Positions 48,650-57,993 of a DNA stretch of 64,000 nt are shown piece after piece. The stretch covers positions 141,662 to 205,661 of the forward strand of contig CDRNVI010000067.1 of NCBI GenBank assembly GCA_977017575.1, given 5' to 3'. Position 1 is the first letter of the stretch. The number at the start of each line of letters is the position of its first letter. The DNA is from Paramoeba atlantica. Taxonomy: Eukaryota; Discosea. A program made the position numbers and the translations under genes. The notes under the pieces are model-generated. The model was given only the letters and a program-made list of their open reading frames with translations, searched no databases and was not told where the DNA came from.

Positions 48650-49875
48650 CTATTGATAATACAAAATGCCTTTCAAGGCATACCTCCTGGCATTTCTGCC
48701 AAAGATCTGCGACGCAACCTTTGTGCGGCAACTTTGGGTAACGCCCCGACGGCAGCCCAATTGGGCCGCATGAGGCAGATCCAGAATGTGCACTCCACCA
48801 GGTGGATGAGTGTCCTACCGAACAGGACGGAGTACTACATGAGGGACCCGCAGTGGAAGACTGCGGCCCGTCTCCGGTACCTGGTCGCCCCTACCACGGA
48901 ACCTGAGCTCCAGTGCGTGTGCGGTGCGACCCTCAGCAATGAGGAGTTTTGCGTACACGCACTGGATTGCAAGAAGGTTAAGGGGAAAATACAGGCCTCC
49001 CGCCACAAGGAGGTCAAAGAAGCGTTCCGGAACCTCCTGGTCCACTATCATAGTGGACCCGGGACTATGGGTTCAACCCGGACCTCCACAAGCCGAGGTT
49101 CGACAACGGACGGGGGCCAGACATCTGTTTCCAGCTGGGACGGAAGATCGTCCTAGTTGACGTCACAGTTGTGAACCCACTGGCCCCGTCGTACGTGGAG
49201 AAGGAGGCCGCGGAGCCATCCTACACGCTGAGGATGGCCGAGGCCAACAAAAGGCGCTCTCATGAGGAGATGGCGCTTGTCAGGGGCATGGAATTTCACC
49301 CCCTGGCCTTCTCCACGTACGGGATCCCGGGCCCAGAAACCTTGAACTTCCTCAACAAGGTGGCCCGGGCCCACTTTTCGGACAAAAATGGGTGTATCGC
49401 CCATCTCTTGGTGGCTATCCAAAAAAAAATAATCCAAATCATTCCGGATTGCTCCGGATCACTGGCAAGCCAGACCCTTCATAGACAGATTTGGAAGTTC
49501 CGAGGCCGACGCCCTCTACCAGTTTCCGCTTGTCCAAGGCGGCAACAACATGCTGTTACCAACACGCTGCGTCGACGAATTGTACGTCAACACGGCCCAC
49601 CCAAGCGGTGCAAGCCGGGTAAGGGAGCTGGTTCCCTGAGGGGACGGTCCTCCGAGTACTGGGCCTAGTCGGTTCTCAGCCCAGCCTCTTAGAGTGAGGC
49701 CGCCGGTAATAATGCGATGAGCGGGTTTGAACTCGCCGTCTGAGCACCATGTGCTTCAAACTTTGAATTCTTGCCACTCCGCCACCTCCGCCCTGGTGGC
49801 TATCGGGGTGCCCATCCAGAGAAGGAACGCCAAGATCGTACAGGACTGGTACCGCCGCGGGGTGAGGGGGTAGGT
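48650..49875 (+). mobile_element. LINE 3' end with restriction-like endonuclease, SINE inside
   Basis: The frame NAPTAAQLGRMRQIQNVHST-RWMSVLPNRTEYYM...AARLRYLVAP is followed by a C-x-C-G...H-x-x-DC zinc knuckle (CVCGATLSNEEFCVHALDC) and RHKEVKEAFRNLL. One frame shift near 49055 leads to GRGPDICFQLGRKIVLVDVT, a PD-x(n)-D-x-T restriction-like endonuclease signature, then HPLAFSTYGIPG. This order (RT, Cys/His knuckle, endonuclease) is typical of RLE-type non-LTR elements. The SINE at 49420-49793 sits in the C-terminal codons, after which GVPIQRRNAKIVQDWYRRG resumes. 5'-truncated. Confidence 0.75.
49420..49793 (-). mobile_element. tRNA-derived SINE, copy 3, with 11-bp target duplication
   Basis: Target duplication TGGTGGCTATC at 49409-49419 and 49794-49804. 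On the minus strand the head GGCGGAGGTGGCGGAGTGG (box A) and GCGAGTTCAAACCCGCTC (box B) lead to the shared body and a terminal T-run (ATTATTTTTTTTTGG). Best-preserved copy. Confidence 0.88.
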
Positions 49876-50220
49876 TAGGGCGGGGGGAGGCTTTCGGTGG
49901 GCCTAGGGGGGGTATTCCCCCCAAAAATACAAAATAATTAATCAGGAATACGACTGAGTGAGAAAGATAAAAAAATGTTTTCGAAAAAACAGTACCATGG
50001 TGCGGACAAAATTCCATGTCCGGACCAGTGTCCTGAAATTACTCCCCCAAAAAAGCATAGCCCCCCGTAACAGAGATTTGTCCATTTTAGTCCAAAACCC
50101 TTTCTATTACTGGGATAGTATACAGTAGTACTATTTCCAATTTGTGTAATACATCGTACGCTGCTTGTTGGTAACAGTACCCGTCAATATATTGTAGTGA
50201 CATTCATGCGTTGTTTTCAC
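49876..50220. other. Upstream region of the LRR gene at 50221
   Basis: C-runs at 49916 and 50060 hint at a decayed C-run element. No gene. Confidence 0.35.
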
Positions 50221-50823
50221 ATGATTTCCAGATTTCTTCCACACTGTAAAGACACGCATATTCCCAAGTTCATTAACTTAACTTCACGTGCGAGCAAGGT
50301 GAGAGGAACGCATCTCCCTCCGGAATATGAGCTTGAAAAGTTTCTCAGTGACGTACAAAATCCACATGAGTCATGGAGTACTGCCACACCTGCATGTGAG
50401 TGGGATGGAGTGAAGTGTAACGACGAAGGGGAAGTTATTATCATTGCTTGGTATGGTCGAAAGCTGGTTGGTACAATACATTGGGGTTGCATTCCACGTT
50501 CTGTGACTAATGTAGAGCTCAGCTCTAACCAGTTAAGTGGGAGTGTGTGTTTTGCATCCCTTTCTCGAGACATGGGTAGATTGTTCCTTCACGAGAATAT
50601 GTTCACAGGTGAGCTACACTTTGAAGATCTACCTCCTCGCATGTATCTTCTGAATGTCTCGAAAAACCAGTTTACTGGTTTTGTTGATCTTTCATGCCTA
50701 GAAGAAATGAAAATTTTGGCATTGCAGATAACGGGTAATCCGAATCTTGAGGGATCAATTCCAAAGCGCATGCTGCCTGATGTGTATTACTGGAGATTTC
50801 CTGTGTCCTGGATTCAGAACTAA
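50221..50823 (+). CDS. LRR protein, subgroup IV
   Basis: 200 residues from ATG 50221 (MISRFLPHCKDTHIPKF); an in-frame ATG at 50206 is possible but the start at MISRF matches the paralogue at 52845 in length. KVRGTHLPPEYELEKFLSDV, cap STATPACEWDGVKC, five LRRs (e.g. IPRSVTNVELSSNQLSGS), and tail NPNLEGSIPKRMLPDVYYWR ending SWIQN. No anchor. Lies upstream of two adjacent MITEs. Confidence 0.8.
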   Translation: MISRFLPHCKDTHIPKFINLTSRASKVRGTHLPPEYELEKFLSDVQNPHESWSTATPACEWDGVKCNDEGEVIIIAWYGRKLVGTIHWGCIPRSVTNVELSSNQLSGSVCFASLSRDMGRLFLHENMFTGELHFEDLPPRMYLLNVSKNQFTGFVDLSCLEEMKILALQITGNPNLEGSIPKRMLPDVYYWRFPVSWIQN

Positions 50824-50900
50824 ATTTATATGGACCTACAGAGGTGGACATCAAAGTAGGGGGGTGGGTCAAAATTTGCAAAACGTTTTGAAACGAATTA

Positions 50901-51487
50901 CCGTGAAAACATTAATTAAGAATAACATAAATTAAGGTAACTTTTTTTTGGCACATAATTATTACCTTAATTTCTGGTACCTTAATTATTGGTACCTTAA
51001 TTATTGTTCGGAACTCATATTTCCGATGTCGATATCTTTCGAAACTTGAAGAAAATTCAGTTGAAAGTACCTATAACACCTGTAATCAGGTGAGTTAGAA
51101 TATTAGTCCATGCAGAATATAGTCCATACGTAGAATCATCATTCGGAATTAGAACATTAGATAACACACTTTTAAACTCGCGCACCTGTGTATTTAAGTT
51201 AGCAATGTTCAGCCTGGTTTAGCCCAAATACGTGTAAGCTGGTAATAGCATTCACATTGCCCTGGTTAGCTTGCGTTTTAAACATGCCTACCTTGTACGA
51301 TTTTTGAATACACGCTGATAGATTCTAAGTTGAAAATAATCACCGCCTTTCACGAAGCGACTAGAATAGAAATTAATTATTGCAGCAGATTTTCGGAAAA
51401 ATGAGTGGCACATAATTATTACCTTAATTTCTGGCACCTTAATTTCTGGTATCTTAATTTTAATTACCTTAATAAGTATTTTGACGG
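50901..51487. mobile_element. Q-family AT-rich MITE
   Basis: Left CCGTGAAAACATTAATTAAG (preceded by TA), inverted right CCGTCAAAATACTTATTAAG. Direct words GGCACATAATTATTACCTTA at both inner flanks (50951, 51412). The right flank is CA, shared with the element starting at 51490. Confidence 0.65.
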
Positions 51488-51489
51488 CA

Positions 51490-52157
51490 CTGTACCCCCT
51501 ATTTACTATTGAGTGCTCAACCCCCCCTATTTAGTGTTGAATTTTGGGTTCGGTGCGCATAAGCGCCGCTTCGCGGCGCTTTTTTTATTTACAAAAACGT
51601 TTTTTTCTTATCTTTGCTTGTTATTTGTGATTGTTTACCGATTTCTACTGATTTACTTTAATCATACAGGATGATACTTGCAATCATCAAAAAGCAAGAC
51701 TATAAACGTTGGTCTCATTTTTGGTGGGCGGGGTCGTATTCATTCTTATTTTGTTTCTCCTTTATACTTTCCCCCTTTACAAGCTGTCCCCCCACAGGCC
51801 TTTATACAAAATCCCCCACAGCGTTCATAAAGCTGTATCCCCAACCGAGTGAAAAAATACTACAATCATGGCATACTGTTATTTATTGGCTTCCTTTCAT
51901 AGGAGGATAAGTCAGGTGTGTGCCCTCTATGGTTGAGATTGCTCCTGTGTTGGCACAGACCCTTCGAGCACAGCGGACCTAGACTGAAACTAGGGGGACA
52001 TATCTCTTCGGAGACACACGGTCTTGTGATAAAACAAAAAAGGTTTGGAAAAAAAATACGCTTTTTTTGGGGGGGAGGAGATTTCTTACCCCCCCCTATT
52101 TAGTGTTTAATTTTGCCGAATTTCACTCAACACTAAATACATGTAGGAGGGGGACAG
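51490..52157. mobile_element. C-run MITE (family P4) abutting the Q element
   Basis: Left CTGTACCCCCTATTTACTAT-TGAGTG; inverted right CTGTCCCCCTCCTACATGTA-TTTAGTGTTGAGTG, followed by TA. Left dinucleotide CA instead of TA. Inside, AGCGCCGC-TTC-GCGGCGCT (51562-51580) followed by seven T, and two CCCCCCCTATTTAGTGTT words. Confidence 0.65.
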
Positions 52158-52463
52158 TAATTAAAATAGCGTTTGAAAATAATTAATTAAAAGTGGAGTT
52201 ACGTGTCGTCCAACCATGGATTTCCCGCGGGTATAGAGACTCTCATTTTCCTAAGAAGTTAAAACGGACAACCGCAACTTCAAAAGTAACAACACAATGT
52301 CTAAGATACATGTATCCAGAATGACCCCCATTGTTTTCAACAAAAATCTTGATTCCCTTAGGCTTTTTAAAGCATTTACTCCTTTTAGTTCTCCTTTTAG
52401 TTCCTCAACCCCTGATTATAAATATATAATTATATATTTATAATATAAATAAATAATAATACA

Positions 52464-52680
52464 AATAAATATATATAAACCCTGCTCCTGGTTAATGTGC
52501 CCACCCTGCACAATAACTGGCTCTAGGCACAATAACTAAATATATGAAATCGCGGCGCCATATTTTGGAGGAGGGGGGGGGGCACAATAATAGTGGTCGT
52601 TTTCACTTATTGTGCCCCCCCTGCACAATAAGTAGCTCTAGGCATAATAACCCGGAACAGGGTTTATATATTTATTATAA
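52464..52680. mobile_element. AT-rich inverted-repeat element with CACAATAA words
   Basis: Outer inverted ends ATATATAAACCCTGCTCCTGG-like / CCGGAACAGGGTTTATATAT. Inside, two direct copies of CCTGCACAATAA..GGCTCTAGGCA-AATAAC (52503, 52619) and an inverted TTATTGTGCCCCCC pair. Confidence 0.55.
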
Positions 52681-52844
52681 TTATATGTTTATATTGTGTC
52701 ACGCAAATCTCCACGAATTTTACTGCACATGGTGTTAAGTTGTTAATTCATACAGTTCACCGGTCTATTTTCTCTTCGACACATGCGTATCTTCGAATCT
52801 AGATCTCTTTGTTTTTTCAGATTGATGTCCACTCATCCATTCAC

Positions 52845-53447
52845 ATGATTTCCAGATTTCTTCCACACTGCACTTGTAAAGATACGGGCATTTCCAAGTC
52901 TCCCACTTCACGTGCGAGTAAGGTGAGAGGAACATTTCTCCCTGTGGAATATGAACTCGCAAAGTTTATCAGTGATGTTGAAAATCCACATGAGTCGTGG
53001 AGTACTGCCACACCTGCATGTGAGTGGGATGGAGTGAAGTGTAACGATGTAGGCGAAGTTAACAGCATTGTTTGGAATGGTCGAACAATGTGTGGCACGT
53101 TACATTGGGATTGCATTCCACGTTCCGTGACCAACTTGGAATTGAGCGCTAACCAGTTAAGTGGGTGTGTGTGTTTTGCGTCACTTCATCAAGATGTCGA
53201 ACGAATGTTGCTTCAGAATAATAGATTCATTGGTGAGTTGCGTCTTGGAGACCTACCTCCTCGCATGCGTATTTTAAATGTCTCACAAAATCAATTTTCT
53301 GGTTTCGTTGATCTTTCATGCCTGCAACAAACCGGTATTACTGGATTTGACATAACGGGTAATCCGAATCTTGAGGGATCGATTCCGAGGGGGATTGTTC
53401 CAAAGGGGTGTTGGTGGGGTTATCCTTCTTCCTGGGTTCAAAAGTAA
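52845..53447 (+). CDS. LRR protein, subgroup IV
   Basis: 200 residues from ATG 52845 (MISRFLPHCTCKDTGISKSP), the only sensible ATG. KVRGTFLPVEYELAKFISDV, cap STATPACEWDGVKC, five LRRs, tail NPNLEGSIPRGIVPKGCWWG ending SSWVQK. The CT-rich tract GTTTTTTCAG ends 24 bp before the ATG, like a 3' splice or trans-splice acceptor. About 75% alike to 50221. Confidence 0.8.
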   Translation: MISRFLPHCTCKDTGISKSPTSRASKVRGTFLPVEYELAKFISDVENPHESWSTATPACEWDGVKCNDVGEVNSIVWNGRTMCGTLHWDCIPRSVTNLELSANQLSGCVCFASLHQDVERMLLQNNRFIGELRLGDLPPRMRILNVSQNQFSGFVDLSCLQQTGITGFDITGNPNLEGSIPRGIVPKGCWWGYPSSWVQK

Positions 53448-53721
53448 GAGGACACATTGACTGCGGTAGCAATATGTCCACCTATTGTAGAGTACCGTGG
53501 AAATGAAAATTAAGGAGATTCCTTAATTTTAGCAAAGTAAATGTTTTCCCAAAATTTACAGTAAAAAATGATGATAGATGATAGAGAAAGGATGATAGAA
53601 AAAGATAAAAGGCGCACAGAGAGAGAAAACGTCTTGAAAGTTTCTGAGTCCTGAAAATGCAAATCTGGTCTATGATTTTGAGTTATGCGTCCGTCTGATT
53701 TTTGCTTATCTTTGCAGCATT

Positions 53722-53877
53722 GAAGAGATCTCGTTCCCCTAGCGAAGCGCTTTGCCGCCTTTCGTTCACAGAGACCCCGTCTGTGCGACTCGAAAGTGTG
53801 AAGAGATCTCGTTCCCCTAGCGAAGCGCTTTGCCGCCTTTTGTTCACAGAGACCCCCTCTGTGCGACTCGAAAGTTG
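53722..53877. repeat. Two tandem 78-bp repeats
   Basis: GAAGAGATCTCGTTCCCCTA...CTGTGCGACTCGAAAGT twice, differing at about three bases. The core GGCAAAGCGCTTCGCTAGGG-GAACGAGATCTC recurs once, inverted, at 54367-54400, and diverged at 14362. Unclassified. Confidence 0.75.
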
Positions 53878-54514
53878 ACAAAAATAGGAAATTTTGGATT
53901 TTTAATCAGATTCAGAAAAAATGACTTCAACAAAAAAAAATGTTTGTCCTAGAAGAAAACCACAACGAATCAATATCCAGAAGGTCCTCCATTGTTTTGC
54001 AGTACGTTTCGAAGCCTATTGGGAACCGAATCAATGGAGTTTAACACTTTCTGTTTCTGTGCGATATTAGGGGGTATTTTTGCCTATTAGCTTTCCACCC
54101 TTCTACATATTCACCACTTGTAGGGTTAGTCGGTCTTCTATTCGTGTTGTTGAGGTTAGAAAAATTCTATTAAGCAGCTATTGATGTTTCTACAGAAATA
54201 TTGCTTGAGCATAAAGAAATTAGAAGACTATTTAAGCTTACACACATTCAAATAAACCACAAAAACATGAAAGTATGGAGAAAAATGGTTGTGTGCACAA
54301 AAAATTCCCCAAAAAAACTGTGATTTTTCGACCCAGGGGGCATCAGGGGGTCTATGAAAAAAGGGCGACAAAGCGCTTCGCTAGGGGAACGAGATCTCTT
54401 CAATGCTGCAAAGTTAAGCGAAAACGGATAAAAATTAAAATTTCCCAGGAGGGGGCAAGATCAACAACCGCCCCTGTGCATACAGTATAAGGCCCTTAAT
54501 ATGCATATAATATA
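53878..54514. other. Intergenic, no supported gene
   Basis: Contains the single inverted copy of the 78-bp repeat core (54367-54410) next to CAGGGGG words. Confidence 0.4.
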
Positions 54515-54691
54515 CTGTCGCCCCCCGTTTAAGCGCACCTCGTTTTCCGTGAAAAGTGCGCTTAAACGGGGGGTCTGAATTAGTACATAAAAAAAAATTT
54601 GGCGCCGCTTCGCGGCGCCGGTGACTCCACCTCAACTTTATGTGCGCTTAAACGGGGGGGTCTGACCGGGTGCGCTTAAGGGGGGGGGCAG
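54515..54691. mobile_element. C-run MITE (family P5), 177 bp, TA target site
   Basis: Left CTGTCGCCCCCCGTTTAAGC-GCACC, inverted right CTGCCCCCCCCCTTAAGCGC-ACCCGG, TA on both sides (54513-54514, 54692-54693). TGCGCTTAAACGGGGGG occurs twice more inside. A perfect hairpin GGCGCCGC-TTC-GCGGCGCC (54601-54619) lies next to an A/T run. Confidence 0.8.
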
Positions 54692-55461
54692 TACGTAGAA
54701 GGCCCACCGTGCTTTTTTATCCATCTTTGAATGTGCGCCGTAAGAAGGTTCTAACAGAGGCGATGGTGCATAGTAAGCTGGAACGCAGTCGAGCGATTAT
54801 GGCATACCTGTAGATTTACAACGTGGCCTGAAGATCATGCGCATTTCCACTATTGTTTTCTAGCCACCTGTTTAGCTTTGAATTTAGTTTCATGAAGACT
54901 TCCTTTAGCTGATGAGAACCAAGGGCGAATATGTACCAAGAGAGTTGCTCTGGGTGTCATGAATATGGAGAATAGTGTATGAATATGGAGAATAGTTGGC
55001 GCATATTTTCTCGCCATGTATCTACGGTATTCTTCGCCTTTCCACGTACTATATTATATTATTATTAGGCTCTTCGCGATTAATTTCAAGAGCACTCTGG
55101 TTACTCCGTTCTACACAATTTACATGTCACGATTTTGATCAAGATGGTTAAATTATTTATTAAACGCAGCAGTAGTCTACGTAGGTTGTTGCACGTGAAA
55201 CAATGTGATATCTGAAGCTTCAGTACAAAGATTTCTACATTTTTAAAACTACTGGCTTGAAGTTCAAATACGTTAGACCACGACCTTGCCTATTCATTTT
55301 TTGAAGTCTAGATTTTTACCTTTTCTTGATCCTTTGTCTTACTGATAACTGCATACGAGATAAGACACTCCGAGAATATATGGATTAAATAGAAATGTAT
55401 TTTGAATACTCCCTCAGTCCGAACTACTGGCCACTTGACTAAATGTATGATCTTAAATTGT
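54692..55461. other. Intergenic, no supported gene
   Basis: A lone TTAGGCTCTTCGCGATTAAT at 55066 resembles the start of the R foldback. Confidence 0.4.
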
Positions 55462-56352
55462 ATTATTGCGTTGGTTGTAAAAGTACCGCTCTACCCTCGA
55501 TTATTGAAAAAAAGTGAACAAAAACAGTGAAAATATAAAGAGGAACACAGTAATATAATAGAAGAAAAAAATATAAAAGGGGGCTCCGGTGGTCCAAAAC
55601 TGAAAAAAAAATTGAAAAAAATGGGGGGTCCAGGGGGGGGTCCAGGGGGGGGGGGTCATGGTCGAGCAAATTTTTTCGAAAAAATTAGTTTTCGAAAAAA
55701 AACCGCAGAAAGGGTAGCCGGGGTCTTGGCGCGCATTTTCCACCCCCCTACCCGGGGGTGACCCCCCTGCGTATCCGCAGGACGGGTCCGCCGAGTTCGA
55801 ATTTCTTCGGAATTTTTTTTTTGAAAAAAATTTCAACTTGGCGAAAAAAATAGCAAAAAAAGTATTTTTCCAAAATCGTTTCCCCTATTGTATTTTGATA
55901 GTTTGGGACCTATACTAGCTCTCTCCGCAGTTGTTTTCGCAAGCTATCCCTTCTTCGAACCGTGGTGCGCCCCTCAAAATGACCCATTTTTGACTAAAAA
56001 AGGTGAGAAAGTATTTTTCGGATCTAAAGGGGCATTTTTGTGTCGAAAGAATGGTATGGTTGGAGTCACATTCTCTACCCAATACGTTCGGTAGGCTTCC
56101 ATTCATGCCTACGAGTGATTTCCCACGCGCAGATGTCGGATTTAGTGCTCTGAGAGCAAAAATACGCGAAAATCACCACATTTGTACCCGAAATTCGGCT
56201 ATTTTTGGCTATAATCTTTCCGTTTTCTAGGCTAAATTTTCTTTTTTGGGCTCTTCGTTAAACGCGGCGGTAGTTTTCAACGCGAAGCGCGCAGCATAAG
56301 TGACTTCTAAGTTGAAAACAACCACCGCGTTTAACGAAGAGCCTAAAAAAGA
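55462..56352 (+). repeat. R repeat, fullest copy, ending in a foldback
   Basis: It starts ATTGCGTTGGTTGTAAAAGT-ACCGCTC, shares A-rich, CCAGGGGG and GTGACCCCCC blocks with 46975-47665, and ends in the foldback GGCTCTTCGTTAAACGCGGC ... GCGTTTAACGAAGAGCC (56248-56345). GCGGTGGTTGT appears at both termini, suggesting ends that can pair. No coding capacity seen. Class unknown. Confidence 0.7.
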
Positions 56353-56464
56353 AAATCTTACTGGGAGATACAATGTATTGCTTGTGATTCAATGTACTTT
56401 TGTGTGATCCAACTATCTGTTATTGCAGTGCTGATATTTTTTCTTACTTGTTCTTCATCAGAAT

Positions 56465-57435
56465 ATGATGCTCGCTCTTTTTCCTCTTCGACAAATTCGT
56501 GGTCTCAGGGATACCATATTACTGATATGTCTTTTTTCGGCGCTACTTTTTCTTAGTGCAATTTCTTCCAAGCGATGCGGAATAAATTGCCGAGATTTCG
56601 AGGTTGAAACAGATCAGAAACAAGGTCTAAATGCGTATTTTGGAGAATTTTTAGATGCTAGCGCGATCGAAAAGCGCCCGCATGAATTTGATGAATTGTT
56701 TAGCAAAACTTTGCATTGGGAAGGGTGTGCGCTGCGTGAAGTTAATTGGAATTTTGAAAAGGTGCCGCGTTCATTTCCGACCGTCAAGCATGAAATTTCT
56801 TTTGATTGGAGTGTCTTTCCCGAAACTTTACGAAAAGTGGAAATTTCATTCGATGACTGGGGAACTTGCCTGTGTATATATGAGAGAACTACAAGAACTC
56901 ATTCTTTGTCATAATGATATCAGTTGAATGTGACGGATAAAGCTTTGCCTTTCTTATCCACTGGCCTCCGTGTGTTAGATTTGTCTCACAATCTTATCAG
57001 CGGAAACCTTCAAGCTACGTTTGCCGCACTCCCTCCGTCACTTCGAATCCTAGATTTAAGTTCTAACGAAATTACGGGTAAGCTTCATATAAGCGACGTG
57101 CCAAATCATTTGGAAATATTGCGTCTTAAGAATAATAAAGGCTTAAGAATAAAGGCTTGCATGAAAATCCGTGGATTTCAGTTGATACTACTCTACTGAG
57201 AGAACATTTTCAGGATTCAAACAAGAAAAGGAAACTGAATTCTTCTCAGAGTGCCCCATTTAAGGACTCGGTTTCACAAATCGCAATGTCGCTGAGGGAG
57301 CTGGATTTATCTTCCAACCAATTGAAAGGAAGCGTGGAACTTAACTTGCCACGGAACTTAACTTATCTAAACTTGGGTAAGAATAATTTAGTTGTGGAAG
57401 CGATACGTACGTCCAACTTAATTTTCTTGCTTTAA
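56465..57435 (+). pseudogene. Divergent LRR gene with signal anchor, decayed
   Basis: The first frame gives MMLALFPLRQIRGLRDTILL-ICLFSALLFLSAIS, the clearest signal/membrane segment in the window, then KTLHWEGCALREVNWNFEKV. LRR text then changes frame (ELQELILCHNDIS; LRVLDLSHNLISGN; LRILDLSSNEITGK; LRELDLSSNQLKGS; LTYLNLGKNNL). At least three frame breaks or unrecognised introns. The LRRs are closer to the canonical L-x2-LDLS-x-N type than the rest of the family. A CT-rich tract ending in AG sits 3 bp before the ATG. Confidence 0.65.
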
Positions 57436-57993
57436 GACTAAAACTGGAAAGGAACTCGACGTTTTCGTGCAAAAGATTTTTGGAAACAGTTTGACAAATA
57501 GAATACAAATAGATAGAATTCGTGCACAAAACACTTATGGGCAGCATTTTTCCAGCCCCTTGTGTGACTCTAATTTTTTCAGTGTGTCTTGAGTAGCATT
57601 AGGAAAAAACATGTATTTTCTTGCCGTTTTACTTGCCTCAGTAATTGCCTCTGTGAGCCTTAGAACGTGTTGATTCATTTCATGTCCTCATTTCATGTTA
57701 CGGATATTCAATCAGAGGCTGTCTCTTTCCTCATATTTTAGCGATCACACGGAAATAAAATTACATGTAAAATTCAGCATTTTATGTTCATTTTATAAAT
57801 CGGAAACTCATTCTTAATCCATCATGGGAGGAAATTCGGCGCATGTACAGTTCTTTCGAACACGACAAGTAATCTGACTTTCAGGAAGCGTTGGCATTTA
57901 TTCGGATCTATGAACCGCATCATTTAGATCCGACTCGCTTCGCAATTTGGTGCCGGAAAAGCTGTTCTGGTCCTCGCGTTCAACGATTAGAAA
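57436..57993. other. Region between the decayed LRR gene and the SMG7-like gene
   Basis: No gene. The 120 bases before ATG 57994 contain stops in its frame. Confidence 0.4.

Noticed and set aside
48553-49160. Several overlapping + and - strand ORFs around 48553-49160
   Set aside because: They are shadows of the LINE reading frame; only the Cys/His knuckle and endonuclease frames carry family motifs.
49715-49793. A genuine tRNA gene on the minus strand
   Set aside because: A and B boxes are present but the arms do not pair as a tRNA, and the sequence is the head of a repeated element with target duplications.
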